From positions 22,451,538 to 22,515,537 of the forward strand of contig OX463781.1 in the NCBI GenBank assembly GCA_949825025.1: a stretch of DNA of 64,000 bases, in the 5' to 3' direction. The first letter of the stretch is position 1. Every line of letters starts with the position of its first letter. Below, one piece after another: positions 47,338-61,520 of the stretch. The stretch comes from Siphlonurus alternatus. Taxonomy: Eukaryota > Arthropoda > Insecta > Ephemeroptera > Siphlonuridae. The notes below the pieces were generated by a model. It made no database searches and was not told the DNA's origin. It saw only the letters and a list, made by a program, of their open reading frames with translations. The position numbers were made by a program, and so were the translations under genes.

Positions 47338-48124
47338 ACGTGGTTAGAAACTTTAGTTTAACTTAACTTAAAGCCAATTGGCTAACTGCTTTTAATAGAA
47401 GTTAATAGTGAATCGCGCCCATTATATTGTATATAAAAAAATACCTCAACTGGTAAAACAGATCCATTTCAAACGTCGCATATATATAATATATGATAAT
47501 CAAGAAGGCGGGGCCAGGTTCAAGATGTTTCATAAAAAAAAATTGATTCACACTTATACCTATAAACTTCCCAGCCTTATTTCCCTTTTTAAATGAGATC
47601 ATTCTCGTTAATAATTATTAATAAACTTGAATAATTATTTAAATATATAAAAATAGTGATTTTCCTCTCAGTTTTATTTGTGACCTTCTCGAAACAGCAT
47701 GCGTAATGGGAGGGATGCCAATTCCATGACGTTATATCGTGCTAGCTGTCCCAACTCCCAACTCGCCGTCGGCTATAGTAAGAGATGGGGGCGATGCGAG
47801 TGTCTCATCTTTTTGCCGCGCTCGATGACGCAAAATATATAATATGTATAATTATATATTAATTATAGGCTCCTAGGAATTGGTCCGAAGAGGAATTGGT
47901 CCGAAAAGGAATTGGTCCGAAAAAGAGGCGGTGCCAACGAGGAGTGGGGGGTTCTTAAAAACGTGTCAGATAAAAGTGGCAACGCTGCAAACGATTCGGA
48001 CCAATTCCGCTTTCGGACCATTTCCTCTAAATATGATTTTTGTTTAATTTTGGTAGCATTACAAAGTGTAATCAGTAATAATTTTAAAAATGCAGTTAAC
48101 TACTAAAAGTGCATTTATTGCAAA

Positions 48125-48418
48125 TTGCAGACACTAACTTTATTTAAAAAAAGACGGCCAAAAGAAGGCGAAGAATTGGTCCGAAAGGGGAATTGGTCCG
48201 AAAGTTTTAATATATCAATTAAGAGGAATAGGTCCGAAAGCTTTATAATATCAATAAAGAGGAATTGGTCCGAAAACTTTATAATGTCAATTAAGAGGAA
48301 TTGGTCCGAAAGCTTTATTATATCAAGAAAGAAGAATTGGTCCGAAAGCTTTATAATGTCAATTAAGAGGAATTGGTCCGAATGGGGAATCCGTCCGAAA
48401 GCTTTATTATATCAGTAA
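48125..48418 (+). other. Open frame of 12-residue repeats in the left foldback arm
   Basis: Starts MQTLTLFKKRRPKEGEELVR, then repeats of the type KRNWSESFIISI. Since the unit is 36 bases (12 codons), the frame stays open. The same start and repeat occur on the minus strand at 49716-50093. I see no promoter or homology and treat it as a by-product of the array. Confidence 0.3.
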
Positions 48419-49715
48419 AGGGGAATCTGTCCTAAAATTTAATTTCATAAGTAGAGAGGAAACTGTCCGAAATGGGAATTCGTCTGAAATCTTTACTATA
48501 TATATTTATTATATCAATAAAGAGGAATCTGCCATATATTTTAATTTTAAATTGGGGGTGTGGGGGAGGCCACTGCAGGCTCGTTTGTTTTTGTTTGAAA
48601 CCCCATGATTAAAAAAAAGAGAATGATCTAGTACAAAACTGCAAAACTGTGTATATATTATTTCTTCACGTACTAATTTTTTAATTTTTTCAATATGTAC
48701 GTATGAGGTGATTTGACTTCGTTTTCAATTTTTTAATATTTTACTAAGAAGAATAAGTTGTTATCTTTTAATTGTGCAGTTGCATAAAAAATTATTATAG
48801 CTTTAAAAAAATCATTTTAAATACATTTTTAGGCAATAAGACAAGATGTAATAGTCCATCAAATGACAACATGCTTTAATTGAATAATTAAATATTTCCA
48901 ATGTGCTTTTTGACCTTTTTCTGTCATCAGTACGTATTATTTTTTTTAAAAATAATTACATATTTTTATATTCATAATAATTATATTGATTAAGGATTTC
49001 CCTAAAAATTACAATGATGGATGCTAATTTGTTATATAATTAATACCACAGAATCTTGTTATTTGTGTAGCTGAATTTTAATAATTTGAATAATATTTAC
49101 AAAAATATCACTGTGTCCAAAAATTACATAGATATCATGACTGAAGTGATATTTTAGCAATTTTGAATTCCACCCTTATTCCATATTATTAATCTTTTAT
49201 CATAAAATATTGTCATAAAATTTCATTTTATATTTTAGTTTGTGATATAATAAACCTTTCGGAACAATTCCTCTATATTGATATAATAAATCTTTCGGAC
49301 CAATTCCTCTTAATTGACATTATAGAGTTTTCGGACCAATTCCTCTTTATTGATATTATAAAGCTTTCGGACCAATTCCTCTATTTTGACATTATAAAGC
49401 TTTCGGACCAATTCCTCTTAATTGACATTATAAAGCTTTCGGACCAATTCCTCTTAATTGACATTATAAATCTTTCGGACCAATTCCTCTTAATTGACAT
49501 TATAAAGCTTTCGGACCAATTCCTCTATATTGATATAATAAACCTTTCGGACCAATTCCTCTATATTGATATATTAAACCTTTCGGACCAATTCCTCTTA
49601 ATTGACAATATAAAGCTTTCGGACCAATTCCTCTATATTGATGTAATAAAGCTTTCGGACCAAGTCCTCTTAATTGACAGTATAAAGTTTTCGGACCAAT
49701 TCCTCTTTATTGATA

Positions 49716-50093
49716 TTATAAAGCTTTCGGACCAATTCTTCTTTCTTGATATATTATAAAGCTTTCGGACCAATTCCTCTTAATTGACATTAAAAAGTTT
49801 TCGGACCAATTCCTCTTTATTGATATTATAAAGCTTTCGGACCAATTCCTCTTAATTGACATTAAAAAGTTTTCGGACCAATTCCTCTTTATTGATATTA
49901 TAAAGCTTTCGGACCAATTCCTCTTAATTGACATTATAAAGTTTTCGGACCAATTCCTCTTTATTGATATTATAAAGCTTTCGGACCAATTCCTCTTAGT
50001 TGATATATTAAAGCTTTCGGACCAATTCCCCTTTCGGACCAATTCTTCGCCTTCTTTTGGCCGTCTTTTTTTAAATAAAGTTAGTGTCTGCAA
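49716..50093 (-). other. Open frame of 12-residue repeats in the right foldback arm
   Basis: Mirror of the frame at 48125-48418, longer because the right array has more units: MQTLTLFKKRRPKEGEELVR followed by repeats alternating WSESFIIS and WSENFLMS. Conservation of the frame between arms simply follows from arm identity. Confidence 0.3.
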
Positions 50094-50359
50094 TTTGCAA
50101 TAAATGCACTTTTAGTAGTTAACTGCATTTTTAACATGATTACTGATTACACTTTGTAATGCTACCAAAATTAAACAAAAATCATATTTAGAGGAAATGG
50201 TCCGAAAGCGGAATTGGTCCGAATCATTTGCAGCGTTGCCACTTTTATCTGACACGTTTTTAAGAACCCCCCACTCCTCGTTGGCACCGGCTCTTTTTCG
50301 GACCAATTCCTTTTCGGACCAATTCCTCTTCGGACCAATTCTCTGGGGCCTTAATTATA

Positions 50360-50360
<1 letters not shown>

Positions 50361-50420
<60 letters not shown>
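50361..50420. repeat. Dinucleotide array (TA)n at the edge of the giant foldback
   Basis: About 29 units, with one C, immediately right of the 36-bp-array foldback. Confidence 0.93.
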
Positions 50421-50424
<4 letters not shown>

Positions 50425-51216
50425 GGATATAATATCATTTTAATATTATATTATACTTTATAAACTTTTTTATTTGCTCCTCAACTCTCGCACATTTATT
50501 TTCTTCTTTTACTCTATAAATAAATTTTTAGGCTTCAAAACTATATATATATAATTTTTTTAGTTTCATAGCTACTGAACGAGATTTTTTTTTTTTTTTT
50601 CGTGTCGTGAAAATTGATGAAATATCTGGCATAAAAAATGTAAATTTATCATGTCGAAGTAAAACAAGATTAGATGAGTCACATGATCGAGTCACATCAT
50701 TTCCTATATTCTTGTAACAACAAGAATTCAACATGAATTCCTCCGATTCATTTTAAAAATTCCATGCATGCACTGGCATGACCCTATACTATATCGTGAC
50801 TATATCCATGTAAAGGCACATCGAATTCTCCTATATATGCCAGGTATAGCTAGCCGTCCATACAATTTATAATATACAGTATAAGCAGCATGCATGCTGA
50901 TCTCACCTCTCACCTCTTTTCCCACCTGAATTGTTACATTTGGCATCACTGTTTTACCTTTTTTATTAAATTTTTAATAAAACCACGCGATATCAAATGA
51001 TACAACAAAAACATTCCAACTGGCCAATCAGCATATTTATATTTTTATAAATGATGACAAATTTATAATAATCAGAAATTGCAATCTTTAATTACAACAC
51101 GTACGTACAGCATTAGAAAAATAAATTAATTAAAATACATTGTTATTGTGTGTGTTTTTTTTTAAAGTTCAATGACATATATATTTAACTTAATTGTTGC
51201 ATCGATAAAAACTTAC

Positions 51217-51505
51217 CTGAGAATATATTATTGAAATTATGAATGAAACATCAACACTGCACACTAATTATGTTCCATGTGACAGGTGTGAAATGTTGAG
51301 GTTAGTCGGATACATTTGTGGTAAAAACTTGGAGAACACGAGGATGGAAATTGTACGAAGTAATACCGTGTCGAGAGTGATCGAGCGTGTTGCACAGCCA
51401 GCCAGACACTACGAGTTGTGAGCAGCGCGAAGCCACACGGTCTCCTCTGCACTACTCTGCAGCGCAACGCGACCTACAGCCCAGACCGGCCGGCCCAGCC
51501 CGCCC
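51217..51505 (-). promoter_or_regulatory. CpG-rich block ending in a consensus splice donor: candidate 5' exon and promoter, possibly of the GT31 gene
   Basis: The stretch 51330-51505 is much richer in C, G and CpG than its surroundings. On the minus strand it runs into TCTCAG|GTAAGT at 51217, a full match to the donor consensus. The short ATG frames inside all close before the donor (for example an ATG followed by TTT CAT TCA TAA), so it behaves like an untranslated leader. The next good minus-strand acceptor before a real gene is at 39515. The frame entering the GT31 exon from here carries a TAA, which agrees with starting at 39462. The link over 11.7 kb is inference. Confidence 0.4.
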
Positions 51506-51945
51506 CTCCACAAGCTGCTTCATCACAGCATCATAGCACTTCCCCTTGAATGCCTGATCGCTTTTTTAAAGGAGTTTTTTGATTCATGATATTTTTTTTT
51601 TTATAAATTTATATTTAATAAAAATAAATATAATTAAAAAATATATATATTGCCTACAAAAAAAAATGCACAGAAATAAACTAGAATTAATTAAAACATA
51701 ATAATTTATAATCTAATACATTGCAGTCATATATAAATTAATCTATTAATAGTTTTAATTTGGCTAATATACCGGCATTAGACCATTAATTATACATACA
51801 TGATAATTAATATATTATGACTGAGAAATTAAATTTGAGCCAAAAAGTATGTCTGCATGATACTGATTAAGGGTTAAGGGACATATATTATACTAAAAGG
51901 GTTATTTTAACGACTTTTATAATTATATGGGCATGCCGTTATCAT

Positions 51946-52105
51946 GCAGGCGCGGATCCAGTACCAAATTTCGGGAAAGGTCTGTCACCATAAGACCAAA
52001 TGTTAAAAAAAATTGGAGTGGGAGAACTGCCTATTACCCACGTTAAATCCAAAATTTCGGGGGGGGGGCGCTGCAGCCCCCCCAACCACCCTCCTGGATC
52101 GGCAG
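51946..52105. mobile_element. MITE with GGCGCGGATCCAG termini (family 7)
   Basis: Starts CAGGCGCGGATCCAGTACC; the right end, CCTCCTGGATCGGCAGTG, is mutated. The interior has GTTAAATCCAAAATTTCGGG, as in the copy at 7558. Confidence 0.72.
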
Positions 52106-52203
52106 TGATGAATGTACGCTAAATACATAAATACATATTATAGAATATTGAATTTAAAGAATTAATGTGTATGAATTAAATTATCTTAATTATGTAATTA
52201 ACA

Positions 52204-52527
52204 AATGGAGTATTGTCCTCAATTTTTTTTATTGCAGAAATGGATAGAGGGTGAAAAGTTATGCTACCCTGATTTTTTTCCGATTTTTTAGAGCCCGGGA
52301 AGTATTTTTAAAAAATTATTGAAAGTCCTATTTGTGATGTCACGCGGCGTCAAGTCCTATCTTTTTCTTAAAGAGCGGCGTCTCGTGACGTCACAAAAAG
52401 AACTTTCAATAATTTTTTAAAAATAGTTCCCGGACTCTAAAAAATCTGAAAAAAATCAGGGTAGTATAACTTTGCACCCTCTATCAATTTCTGCAATAAA
52501 AAAAAATTTGAGGTCAATACTCCATTA
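52204..52527. mobile_element. Foldback MITE (family 4, copy 1)
   Basis: Ends AATGGAGTATTGTCCTCAA and its complement; arms contain TTGCAGAAATGGATAGAGGG and TTTTTAAAAATAGTTCCCGG type words; the centre has GTGACGTCAC on one side. Nearly the same as the copy at 58738. Confidence 0.85.
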
Positions 52528-54074
<1,547 letters not shown>

Positions 54075-54853
54075 ATGCAGGATATCGTAGAGAATTATAC
54101 AATTAATAGTTACTATTTTTTAATCTTTTAACCACTATAATTATAATATTATTCGCTTTTAACTTGATGTACGAAGAACATGTATACATAAAATAGTAGG
54201 GTTTTGGTTATTTTTATTTAGCACACTCAAATATTCAAAGTCCACAGTTTCTTCAATTATATTCAACTATAATATATATATATGCCATGCATACAATATA
54301 AACATTGTACTGTACATATATTAATAATACAGAATAAAATATAGTTTATATAGTATATATATGTGCGTATAGGATATTATATGGCGGGGTGAGCGCTGCG
54401 TATATATATGACGAGTGTTTGTTTTTGAAATTAGTTTCTACTTTCTAGTGTTTTCACACATGATATGCGAACAAAGTGCACTGACCCTACTTCTCTTAAT
54501 TTGAATAAAGTGAATATACAAATACATAACATCATGCTATAATTATAACCACAAATCTGATTTATTTTTCTATGACCATGTATAATATTATAGTAACGTG
54601 CTAATATTTTTATTATATATTATATAAAATGTTATATATAATATAATTATATAACCATTTCAGTTATTTCATTTAGACACAGAAACCCTGGCAGTGATGC
54701 ATTCTGGATTATTTTTGTCCTCCTTGCATGGAGTCCATGATTTATATATAATATATATATGTGATGAAATAAAAATTAAACTTTCATATATGAATTTTAA
54801 GGATATAATAATATTGTATTAAAAATATTATACACTGTACATTCTTAAAGTTC

Positions 54854-55272
54854 TTAAGGGCATTGGGTGTAGCACCGGTAGTTGGCAACACTGACGTATC
54901 TTCACCATGTTAATTTTTGATCATTGCTCCTCGGAGTAATTTTTATGCTAGAGCCAAGCTGATTGCTGTAGTATCAAGATAATTAGTAGCCCAAGTGCAC
55001 AATTTGGCTAAATAAAGCCTGATTTAAAGAAAAGTATTTTTTAGTAATTTTTTAAATTTACATGCATTTTTCTAAAATATAAAAAAAAATACTTTTCTTT
55101 AAATCAGGCTTTATTTAGCCAAATTGTGCACTTCGGCTACTAATTATCTTGATACTACAGCAATCAGCTTAGCTCTAGCATAAAAATTACTCCGAGGAGC
55201 AATGATCAAAAATTAACATGATGAAGATACGTCAGTGTTGCCAACTACCGGTGCTACACCCAATGCCCTTAA
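54854..55272. mobile_element. TTAA-flanked foldback MITE (family 3, copy 3)
   Basis: Intact TTAA on both sides; near identity with copy 2 implies recent spread. Another MITE, at 55287, begins just beyond it. Confidence 0.9.
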
Positions 55273-55286
55273 CAAACCCCGCAGAC

Positions 55287-55465
55287 CAGGCGCGGATCCG
55301 TGGATCCAGAGGGGGGGGGGGCTGGGGGGCTACAGCCCCCCAAATTTTGGATTCAACATGGGCAATATAGGCATTTCTCCCACTCCAAAATTTTTTTTTA
55401 ACATTGGCCTTATGGAGGCAGCTCCCCCCCCCCCCCCCCGAAATTTTTTTCTGGATCCACGCCTG
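55287..55465. mobile_element. MITE with GGCGCGGATCCAG termini (family 7)
   Basis: CAGGCGCGGATCCGTGGATC at the left, TTCTGGATCCACGCCTGC at the right, with G and C runs inside and AACATTGGCC in the centre. Lies 15 bases from foldback family 3 copy 3. Confidence 0.75.
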
Positions 55466-55879
55466 CCGCAGACTGTATAGTAATAACAAAATATACACTG
55501 TCGGAAACTGTGTTACGTAAATAAATAATAAAGTGATGATTATTTCTTGTCAGAGATGTCCTTCTATATAACTAGAATGAAACTCCCGATATTTATATTT
55601 TTTATTGCAATGCATATCCCATTTTATCCATTTTTTTTTTTTTCCCCATATTAATTTCCTGTTAGAGTCAAATAGTCAAATTTATACAGAATTATGAAAT
55701 TTCTGCGAACCAATTTAGAAAGGCCCTTAATTCTGTAAGAATGTAATATTATCAGGGATGATCTATTCCCTGATATTATAATGATATGAAGCAAATAAAT
55801 TGCATTTTTCTGATTTTTCACTCATATTGTAATGCATTTTATCACAGTTAGCATAATAATATTTAAAATCCTAAAGAAA

Positions 55880-55880
<1 letters not shown>

Positions 55881-55921
<41 letters not shown>
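55881..55921. repeat. Dinucleotide array (TA)n
   Basis: About 20 units, uninterrupted. Confidence 0.93.
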
Positions 55922-55923
<2 letters not shown>

Positions 55924-56209
55924 CAAAATAATCGTTTTAAAATAAGAAGAAAACATTAAAATTAATTTAATATAGTACAATAAAAATTAATAAATATATA
56001 TATTATTAAAATATTCAGATTATTGACTGCTGCATAAGATTCTACTATCACTATAAAATTTAAAATTTTGTCAGGATGTCACAATGTAAATATAAAGCAA
56101 TATAAATTAACAACGTATGTGTTTACAAATTGTGAGTAGATCCACACCATGCAACTCTACTGCTTCCTTTATAGCTAAAAAATAGTCCAAAAATATTTTT
56201 CTATTTAGA

Positions 56210-58042
<1,833 letters not shown>

Positions 58043-58127
58043 ATACTCCAATCAAATAAAAATGTCTGATCCAGCTATACTTTAACATGGGGTCGGAACG
58101 GACATTTTTATTCGAATGGAGTGTACA
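58043..58127. mobile_element. 85-bp inverted-repeat element (family 6)
   Basis: TATACTCCAATCAAATAAAA at the left, TTTTTATTCGAATGGAGTGT at the right, CAGCTATACTTTAACATGG in the middle. Best preserved copy of the family. Confidence 0.7.
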
Positions 58128-58737
58128 TTTATTTATAATTCAAGATGAGGGGGTCGTTCACTTTCCAGCTGACCTAATTCCTAATTAATATATGCAGAAT
58201 ACACAGTTAAAGTAATTTAATGTTTCTATCGGAAGTAGCCCTGAAGTGCAAGGTCCTTTGGTATTATTATTTACTATTTTTTAAAAAACAGAAAGATTTT
58301 ATTTACTTTTAATACAATCTTATTTGTAAATTTAAAATACGAGAATAAGAGTGCCAGAAACTAACTTCCGGATACTTCGGAGGAGAATACTACATTAATT
58401 TGACTCTAAACATTATACATTATACATGCATATACCTTGACGTTGCAAATGATATTGTCATGTATTTATAATACATAATAATATAATATGTTCTATATAC
58501 TAGCTTATACTTGTATATATATGTGATATGTGAGAATGAATATTTTAGTAAGCTTCACTTAAACAGAGACTCGTGCATACATAGCTCGTGTATATTGCGT
58601 ATAATATATATACTTTATAAGAGTATATGCATGGTGAAATAACTACACATACTTGTTGACAAGGTCGGACGGCCGGTACACTGCTATTCCATATGCAACT
58701 ATAAGATATCGTAATTAATTACTTTAAAAAAATCTGT

Positions 58738-59059
58738 AATAGAGTATTGTCCTTAATTTTTTTTTATTGCAGAAATGGATAGAGGGTGCAAAGTTATGCT
58801 ACCCTGATTTTTTTCAGATTTTTTAGAGCCCGGGAACTATTTTTAAAAAATTATTGAAAGTCCTTTTCGTGACGTCACGAGACGCCGCTCCTTAAGAAAA
58901 AGATAGGACTTGCCGCCGCGTGACGTCACAAAAAGGACTTTCAATAATTTTTTAAAAATAGTTCCAGGTCTCAAAAAAATCTGAAAAAAATCAGGGTAGC
59001 ATAACTTTGCACCCTCTATCCATTTCTGCAATAAAAAAAATTGAGGATGATACTCCATT
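58738..59059. mobile_element. Foldback MITE (family 4, copy 2)
   Basis: Same layout as 52204-52527, with GTGACGTCACGAGACGCCGC near the centre. The orientation of the asymmetric centre is inverted relative to copy 1. Confidence 0.85.
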
Positions 59060-61275
59060 GTAAATTTCTCTAAGTTTCCTTAGCGACTTCAGAAATTTTG
59101 TCATATCTTTATCCTGTATAAACTGTATTAACTCTTGTATAAAAATTTTCAAACCTTGTTGTTCTATAATACCTTCCGATTATTGCTTTGTTATTATATA
59201 GTTAAATGCAATAAAAATATATTCTATAATATATACATGTCATGTATATATTAAACACATTTGATTTTTTTTTTTTCTCAGTGTACAGCGCGAGAGAAAA
59301 ATGTAAACGTTGAACGAAAATTTGACCAAGATTGCCTCCAAGGTTTTACTATATTATAGTTAAATACCTTTTCTACGTGTCTCAAGTTAATGTGCGGCAC
59401 TTTTAGCTTTTAGGGCAAGCAAATGTTTAAAAAAAAAAAAAAAAAAAAAAAAAACATATTTTCAGTTTTCACACTATGATGAGTTTCATAAGAATTTTAT
59501 TTCGCATAGTAGTAGCTAGTAATAAAGGCAGGTCCTTATCAAGTTCTCGCTGTTATTTATATTGTAAATAAATATATACTCTACGCAGCTATATAATCTT
59601 AACGTGCAGATTATATCATTAAAATAAAATGCCTGAAGAAAAATGCAAACCATGGCACAATTAATAATATATGGAACTTGCACATTTTATTCCGGCTTTT
59701 CAGTGTACAGTATAATACAGTCTCTTCTATACATTTCTTTCATTCATAATAAAAAAAATATCCCAGTAGTTGTATAAGAACGCCGCGGTGTAATAACGTA
59801 TAGAACACGCACAATTAAAATAATTACACCAGGACTAATGAAGCATGATTTAAAAGTGAGACATTTTAATATTTCTGATGTGTTAATTTAATTTATAATG
59901 TTGTTTGTCGTGTATTTATTATATATGGACTAAAATATTATATTTATATAAATTTGCAATCAAATAAAAAGAACATTATCACACACACATACATATTGTA
60001 TTGTAATGTTCTGATGATATAATATCATCACTATAGTAGAAATTATTGAAATAAAGCATGAACATTATCAATTAAAAAACTGAAATAAATAATCATTATA
60101 ATTTAATCTACTGCAATCTACAGTTTAATAATCATGTTTTTTCAGGATCAGGATTGCTAATAATTAAATGCTATTTTGAAGTAGAATTATACACAGTAAA
60201 AATATGCAGCTTTATTTATCATAAACACTTTCTCAGGACAGAAGACAGTTACTGATACTATAAATATTAGAGGACAAGCTGGCCTTTACAGGAAATAAAT
60301 ATCTTTTTATAATTATACTTTAAATATGGCGCAATAGAGTACCAACATCAAAAAATGTATTGCGGAAAATAATAAAGGGTGCAAATGTGAGCTATTCTCG
60401 GAGCTATTCCAGTTTTTCATATTTTTTAAGAGTCCAGAAACTTTTTTTTATTGAAATTTAAGGCCATGCCTTTCTTTCGATGGCATTTTTTTTTTTTTTT
60501 TTGTATAAAAATTCACCTTCTGCATGGACTCTGGAAAATCAAAGTGTCATACTTCATGTAATTTAAATGTCCGCTATTCAAGCTTCTTATTAGGGCTTGC
60601 ATGCATGACAAGGAAAAGGAAACGAAATATAAACTTATCAGTCACTATATAACGAAAAAATTCTTAAGAACAATTTTTTTTTGTTTTTTCTTTTGTTTTC
60701 TACACACTTTAAATTTAACAATAAAAAAAATCGTTAAAAATCTCTATAAAATACATTTAATGTAGTTATAAGATATATTATATGGTTTATTAATACTTTT
60801 ATTGAAACAACTGGGGTGTACGGACAACATAATATGGATCACATCAGAATTTATAAACTAAAAGTGAACAACACACGAATGAAACATACAAAGCAAATAT
60901 CAACAGTATTTGTAAATAATGTAAATACTTGTGAAAGGCAAAGAAACAAATTATTCAATTGCATTAGGGACAGTCGTTATCTCGTAAAATTTTCTTTTGC
61001 GGCCTTATAAATCACCAAGTTATAGCTTTAGGTAATAATTTAAGTACAAATAAAAAGCATGCGTTCTTAAGAAATCTGAGCAAGTAAGTTAATGCATTAA
61101 AAAATAAAGAAATAAATAAAAATAATTTCAATTTGATTTTGATTTGTAATAGTTTGTAATGAAATATTAAAAAGTAAAATTCTATTCCAAATAATCATGA
61201 TGTTGTCCACAGTACAGCTAGTACGTGACACAATTAAGACATTGACAACTGCATATGGTTCACATATGCACTCAC
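59060..61275. other. Non-coding AT-rich DNA
   Basis: A diverged arm related to foldback family 4 may lie at about 60335-60450 (AAGGGTGCAAA, TTTTTAAGAGTCCAGAAAC). Nothing else recognised. Confidence 0.45.
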
Positions 61276-61382
61276 CTGTCATTATGGCATCCACAATAAC
61301 CTCCTAGATCCTCCACATAAGGAAGCGACCGAGAATTTAGTACACTATAATACGCACTCGACAGATGCAATGAACACTTCAT
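61276..61382 (-). CDS. Candidate small first coding exon, gene unknown
   Basis: From an ATG in good context (AACCATGA) the frame is open for 35 codons (MKCSLHLSSAYYSVLNSRSL, then PYVEDLGGYCGCHND) and ends with two bases at GACAG|GTGAGT, a near-consensus donor. A perfect CRE, TGACGTCA, lies at 61513-61520, about 130 bases upstream. The exit phase would join the GT31 exon acceptor at 39515 in frame (AG|A, Arg), putting this peptide before YVAAKKTDF, but one exon in three would do so by chance. The peptide is not a signal sequence and I do not recognise it. It may be spurious. Confidence 0.25.
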
Positions 61383-61520
61383 GGTTTTACCATTGAAGCG
61401 TGGAGAGATAGGAGTATGGTGCTATACATGTGTATTATACTGTATAGTGTACATTGCATGCACATACCGTAGCTTTCGTGTAACTTATATACGCGCTGAT
61501 TGTTTTCGACAATGACGTCA

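Larger units (their letters stand above)
47868..50352. repeat. Giant foldback with arms carrying a 36-bp GAATTGGTCCGAAAG array
   Basis: The arms begin GAATTGGTCCGAAGAGG and mirror each other for about 300 bases (including GGTGCCAACGAGGAGTGGGG and AAGACGGCCAAAAGAAGGCG), then run into arrays of a unit near CTTTCGGACCAATTCCTCTT plus 16 bases. The left array (about 48175-48545) is short; the right array (about 49256-50050) has over 20 units. The middle (48550-49250) is single-copy AT-rich DNA. Confidence 0.9.

Noticed and set aside
47912..48106. 64-codon frame MVRKRGGANEEWGVLKNVSD in the giant foldback arm
   Set aside because: It is mirrored at 50112-50306 by arm identity and has no other coding evidence.
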